This document shows, piece by piece, positions 13,866 through 17,062 of a stretch of DNA of 17,062 bases (its first letter is position 1; each line of letters starts with the position of its first letter). The position numbers and the translations under genes were made by a program. The DNA is from Bacillota bacterium (GTDB lineage Bacteria > Bacillota > Clostridia > Christensenellales > Aristaeellaceae), in NCBI GenBank assembly GCA_023392515.1, contig JAEVYX010000043.1:1-17062 (forward strand), given 5' to 3'. Under the pieces are notes generated by a model. That model was not told the DNA's origin. It did no database searches and saw nothing but the letters and a program-made list of their open reading frames with translations.

Positions 13866-14549
13866 TTATCTGCGGCGGCTGCTTAATGCCAGCAGGCGCA
13901 GCAGCTGCAAAATGGCGGTAACGGCGGCGGCCACATACGTAAGCGCGGCGGCATCCAATACCTTCTTTACCCCCGGAGCCTCGTCCCGTGTAATATACCC
14001 GCCGGATTCCAACAGGGCCATGGCCCGGCTGGAAGCGTTAAATTCCACAGGCAGCGTAATCAAGGAAAACACCACCGACACGGCGAAAAATACGATACCC
14101 GCAAACAATAGCGGTTCCCAGCTAAAGATAAAGCCGGCCAGGAAAAGCGGGAAGTACAATTGGCTGCTCAAAGTAACAACAGGCAGAATCGCGGTGCGCA
14201 GTTTCATGGGGCCGTACTCTTCCAGCTTTTGCATAGCGTGGCCGGCCTCATGAGCCGCAATGCCAAGCGCCGCCAGGCTGGAGGAATCGTAAACGCCCTC
14301 GGACAGGCGCAGTACCTCGCTGCGGGGGTCGTAATGGTCGGTCAATGTGCCCGGAATCCGTTCCACCCGAACACCGCCGTTGCCATTGCGGCTTAAAAGG
14401 TCCTCCGCCACTTCGCTTGCGGGACGGCCAGAGGCGGAACGCACCCTGGCATAATGGCTGTACGCGCTTTTGACCTTATATTGGGCCCATAGCCCCAATA
14501 AAAGGCCGGGTAAAATGTAAATCCAATCTGACAGATAATAATAATACAT
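13866..14549 (-). CDS. Membrane zinc metallopeptidase, YugP family
   Basis: A 227-residue membrane protein of the YugP (Zn_peptidase_2) family. The zinc motif HEAGH is at 100-104 (His100, Glu101, His104); a third ligand is likely Glu169 in LPVEFNAS. There is an N-terminal membrane helix (about 9-22), two central hydrophobic segments (about 120-165) and a C-terminal one (about 203-222). The substrate is unknown; it is thought to cleave membrane or envelope proteins. AAGGAGGG lies 7 bases before the ATG, a strong site. A promoter lies upstream at 14618-14646. It is convergent with the secreted transglutaminase-like gene and divergent from the ABC permease. Confidence 0.93.
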   Translation of the reverse strand: MYYYYLSDWIYILPGLLLGLWAQYKVKSAYSHYARVRSASGRPASEVAEDLLSRNGNGGVRVERIPGTLTDHYDPRSEVLRLSEGVYDSSSLAALGIAAHEAGHAMQKLEEYGPMKLRTAILPVVTLSSQLYFPLFLAGFIFSWEPLLFAGIVFFAVSVVFSLITLPVEFNASSRAMALLESGGYITRDEAPGVKKVLDAAALTYVAAAVTAILQLLRLLALSSRRR

Positions 14550-14617
14550 TCGGAATCCCTCCTTACGATACGGGATGCTTCATCCTGTTCTGCAGAAAGA
14601 AAGCTTTCCGCATTCAT

Positions 14618-14646
14618 AGCATACCGCAAACCCTTAAAAACTACAA
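14618..14646 (-). promoter_or_regulatory. Possible promoter of the YugP-like gene
   Basis: Minus strand TTGTAG (14641-14646, 3/6) with a 17-base spacer to TATGCT (14618-14623, 4/6). Transcription would start about 60 bases before the start codon. Confidence 0.4.
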
Positions 14647-14725
14647 GGGCGACGGTGCAAAATGTCACTTACCCGGCGTTTGCGCCACGCTTTAATGTTT
14701 TTACATCATCAAAAAGGAGCCGGGC

Positions 14726-15772
14726 ATGAAACAGCGAAAACCCTTTATGGAAAGGCGCCGGAAGCTTTTTATATGGATAGCCGCACTGGCCGCAGCGTCC
14801 CCTTTGGTGGTTCTTGCCACCTGTACAGTAGGCAGCGCAGCCATCCCATTTGATAAGGTTTGGGAGGAAACAGTACGCCATGTTAAGGGGCTTGATCCCC
14901 TTGCCCAGTCCGACAGCCTGATCCTTTTTGGCATTCGGCTGCCCAGGGCTATATTATCCTACCTGGTAGGCGCCGGGCTGGGGCTTTGCGGCGCTTGCAT
15001 GCAGGGCGTGTTTCAAAATCCCATGGCCGATCCGCATTTGCTGGGGGTGTCCTCCGGCGCTGCTTTCGGGGCCACCATAGGCATGCTGCTGGGGATTTCC
15101 GCTTCTGTTGCAGGCTTGGGCCTAACGACGGTTTTGGCCTTTGCCGGCGGCATTTTTGCAGTGCTGGCGGTGCATATGCTATCCATCGGCCACGGCCGGG
15201 TGAGCCCCGGGCGGCTGTTACTGGCGGGTATTGCCATGACATCGCTCTTATCCGCCGCCATATCGGGGATGATGATCTTCCGCCGGGACAAGATGGACAA
15301 AATCGTTCAGTGGACCATGGGAAGCTTCACCAGCGCAAGCTGGGAGAAGGTGACGGCAGGAGTGCTGATGATTCTGCCCCTTTGCCTTCTGCTTTCCTTT
15401 GCGGGCCGTACACTCAACGCCCTGTCTTTAGGGGATGAAAGCGCCCAGAGCCTGGGCATCCCGGTGGAAGGAACCCGGCGGATTATATTGGCGCTCTCCA
15501 CTTTGTGTACGGCAGCGGCAGTCTCCCTGAGCGGTATTATCGGCTTTGTGGGGCTGGTAGTGCCGCATATAGCCCGGATGCTTTGGGGAGGAGATTACCG
15601 GACGCTTTTGCCGGTGTCCTTTTTCGCCGGGGGGCTCTTCCTTACATTGATGGATACATTGGCCCGTACCCTGGCCGCACCGCTGGAATTGCCGGTAGGC
15701 GTCATTACAGCCTTGATTGGCGGCATATTCTTTCTTGCTATCATGCGCAAAACCAGGCATAATACGTTTTGA
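14726..15772 (+). CDS. FecCD/BtuC-type ABC transporter permease (iron-siderophore or cobalamin)
   Basis: A 348-residue inner-membrane permease of the FecCD family, with about nine or ten hydrophobic helices. Family motifs: RLPR (71-74), then GACMQGVFQNPMADPHLLGV (89-108) and SSGAAFGA, followed by WTMGSF, LGDESAQSLG (the loop that couples to the ATPase), and GFVGLVVPHIARML near the C-terminus. It moves iron-siderophore, heme or vitamin B12 from a binding protein, powered by an ATPase. Neither partner is in the window: the next genes are a flavin reductase-like and an esterase gene. AAGGAG lies 6 bases before the ATG. No cobalamin riboswitch or clear Fur box is visible upstream. The substrate cannot be decided from this gene alone. 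Confidence 0.93.
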   Translation: MKQRKPFMERRRKLFIWIAALAAASPLVVLATCTVGSAAIPFDKVWEETVRHVKGLDPLAQSDSLILFGIRLPRAILSYLVGAGLGLCGACMQGVFQNPMADPHLLGVSSGAAFGATIGMLLGISASVAGLGLTTVLAFAGGIFAVLAVHMLSIGHGRVSPGRLLLAGIAMTSLLSAAISGMMIFRRDKMDKIVQWTMGSFTSASWEKVTAGVLMILPLCLLLSFAGRTLNALSLGDESAQSLGIPVEGTRRIILALSTLCTAAAVSLSGIIGFVGLVVPHIARMLWGGDYRTLLPVSFFAGGLFLTLMDTLARTLAAPLELPVGVITALIGGIFFLAIMRKTRHNTF

Positions 15773-15790
15773 TTTGAAGGGAGCGTTTTC

Positions 15791-16297
15791 ATGAAACAGG
15801 TTGATTACAGGGAGATTTCCAACATTATCAATGACAAGCTTAGCCACGGCGGCGTGTTTTTCACCACCGGGGATATGGAAAAAGCCAATACCATGACCAT
15901 GGGTTGGGGTGGTGCTTTGTCCTTTTGGGGCAAAGGCGTCTTTGCCGCACCGGTCAGACCCAGCCGATTCAGTTATGGGCTTTTAAAAGAGCGGGGAGAG
16001 TTCACCATAAGCATTCCCCTGCATGATATGAAAAAAGAATTGGCCTTCGCCGGGTCCCGTTCCGGCCGGGATGTAGATAAATTTATTGGTCACGGCCTTA
16101 CCAAAGCCCCCGCCGCCCAAGGGATAACCCCGATCATCGCGGAATGCGAGCTGCACCTTGTTTGCCGGGTGGTTGGTGAAACGGATTTGACCGCCGATCA
16201 TCTTTCCCAAGATATCGTAGGGCCTTGGTATGCAAAAGGGGATTTCCACACCCTGTTTTTCGGGCAGATCCTCACCGCCTATTACACCAACGAATAA
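15791..16297 (+). CDS. Flavin reductase-like FMN-binding split-barrel protein
   Basis: A 168-residue protein that fits the flavin reductase-like (FMN-binding split barrel) family. Features are NTMTMGWGGALSFWGK (about 36-51), the PVRPSRFSYGLLKERGEFTI segment (about 55-74), then a SGRDVDKF loop (about 93-100) and an AECELHLVCRV strand (about 115-125). Such proteins bind FMN and reduce flavins or act on small substrates; the exact reaction is not evident. GGGAG lies 7 bases before the ATG, and the gene starts 18 bases after the permease stop, so the two are probably co-transcribed. If so, a role in releasing iron from an imported siderophore is possible but only inferred. No signal peptide is present. 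Confidence 0.85.
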   Translation: MKQVDYREISNIINDKLSHGGVFFTTGDMEKANTMTMGWGGALSFWGKGVFAAPVRPSRFSYGLLKERGEFTISIPLHDMKKELAFAGSRSGRDVDKFIGHGLTKAPAAQGITPIIAECELHLVCRVVGETDLTADHLSQDIVGPWYAKGDFHTLFFGQILTAYYTNE

Positions 16298-16400
16298 TTT
16301 CAAGTGACCGCATCAAAAGCTTTCGCCTGCCTTTTTTTGCAAAGAGCGGGCCGCAAGGCTTTGATTATATTCTTTTATACTTATGAGGGAGGCTTAAACC

Positions 16401-17062
16401 ATGGGTTTGTTTGACTTGCCGATAAAGGACTTATATGCTTATCAGGGACGCAATCCCCGGCCGGCGGACTTTGATGAATTCTGGAATAAGGCGCTTGCGG
16501 AAATGAATGAGGTGGATGCAAATCCCGTTCTAACACCGGCGGAGTTCAGGCACCCGGCGGTGGACTGCTTTCACCTGAACTTTCTCGGCACCAAGGGCGC
16601 GCATATATATGCCAAATATTTAAAGCCCAAAGAAATTAAAGGAAAATTGCCCGCCATTCTTTGCTTTCACGGATATGCCGGTTGCAGCGAAAGCTGGACC
16701 TTTCTATCCGCATGGGCCAGCGCGGGCTTTTGTGTAGCCGCGCTGGATGTGCGCGGCCAGGGCGGCCTAAGCGAGGATGTAGGCGGCGTCAAGGGCAATA
16801 CCCTTCAGGGGCAGATTATCCGCGGCCTTGCAGAGGATGACCCGCACAAGCTGCTTTTCCGGGATATCTTTCTGGACACGGCACTTCTTGCCAAGATTGT
16901 CGCAAGCTTTCCTGAGGTGGATGGCTCGCGCCTGGCAGCCCGGGGCGGCTCACAAGGCGGTGCCTTGACGCTAGCCTGCGCAGCCCTGGCGAATATCCAA
17001 GCTGCCGCGCCCGTCTATCCCTTCTTATCCGATTACAAAAGGGTATGGGAGATGGATCTGGC
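16401..17062 (+). CDS. CE7 acetylxylan esterase / cephalosporin-C deacetylase, 3' truncated
   Basis: An open frame running off the window end; 220 codons are visible. It belongs to the CE7 (AXE1) esterase family, which removes acetyl groups from xylo-oligosaccharides and related small substrates. The N-terminal signature (DLPIKDLYAYQGRNPRPADF, then DEFW) is clear, followed by the oxyanion-region LCFHGYAG (87-94), RGQGG (118-122) and the nucleophile motif RGGSQGGA (181-188; Ser184). The Asp and His of the triad lie beyond the window. GGGAGG lies about 8 bases before the ATG. There is no signal peptide, so it is cytoplasmic, as usual for the family. It is separated from the flavin reductase-like gene by 103 bases with no clear terminator, so it may be read on. 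Confidence 0.93.
   Translation, partial: MGLFDLPIKDLYAYQGRNPRPADFDEFWNKALAEMNEVDANPVLTPAEFRHPAVDCFHLNFLGTKGAHIYAKYLKPKEIKGKLPAILCFHGYAGCSESWTFLSAWASAGFCVAALDVRGQGGLSEDVGGVKGNTLQGQIIRGLAEDDPHKLLFRDIFLDTALLAKIVASFPEVDGSRLAARGGSQGGALTLACAALANIQAAAPVYPFLSDYKRVWEMDL

Noticed and set aside
1..17062. CRISPR array, tRNA, rRNA or insertion sequence
   Set aside because: No regularly spaced repeats, cloverleaf-like sequences ending in CCA, rRNA motifs or transposase-like frames were seen.

Overview
The window looks like chromosomal DNA from a low-to-mid GC Gram-positive bacterium, most likely a Clostridia-type Firmicute. Supporting signs are strong AGGAGG-type ribosome binding sites, consensus TTGACA/TATAAT promoters, a SAM-I (S-box) riboswitch on metK, a tryptophan T-box leader, and families common in that group (TIGR02206/YwaF, DUF6440, ComFB, YugP-type Zn peptidase, clostridial nuclease-helicase). 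Base composition and gene style look uniform. I see no transposase, phage gene, CRISPR array, tRNA or rRNA. The species cannot be told from the sequence.

Layout, left to right: the C-terminal part of uvrB (1-900, +) ends in a tandem pair of perfect hairpins. A DUF6440 gene (-) and a TIGR02206/YwaF membrane protein gene (+) follow. The latter overlaps tail-to-tail with a TtcA-like PP-loop tRNA thiolase (-). Divergent from ttcA is a textbook promoter, then a SAM-I riboswitch with terminator, then metK (+). A large PD-(D/E)XK nuclease plus XPD/DinG-type Fe-S helicase fusion (-) converges on metK. A GrpB-family gene (+) diverges from the helicase; its promoter carries an operator-like inverted repeat. 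comFB (+) ends at a strong terminator.

The middle part (8235-12302) is read on the minus strand. It holds a translationally coupled pair (excisionase-type HTH protein, then alpha/beta hydrolase) driven by an unusually strong promoter with a 12-bp inverted repeat. Next come a CPBP-family membrane protease and a stand-alone trpB2 under a Trp-specific T-box leader with its own consensus promoter. After that lie a very small membrane protein gene (-), a secreted SH3/transglutaminase-like protein (+), a YugP-like membrane Zn peptidase (-), a FecCD-type iron-siderophore/cobalamin ABC permease followed by a flavin-reductase-like protein (+), and the start of a CE7 acetyl esterase (+, cut by the window end).

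Most of this is housekeeping or accessory chromosomal content in short one- or two-gene units, not one large system. Methionine/SAM and tryptophan supply are each controlled by a cis-acting RNA. The parts least explained by known biology are the HTH-hydrolase pair with its promoter architecture, the palindrome at the grpB promoter, the lone trpB2 with a Trp T-box, and the permease without partner subunits.
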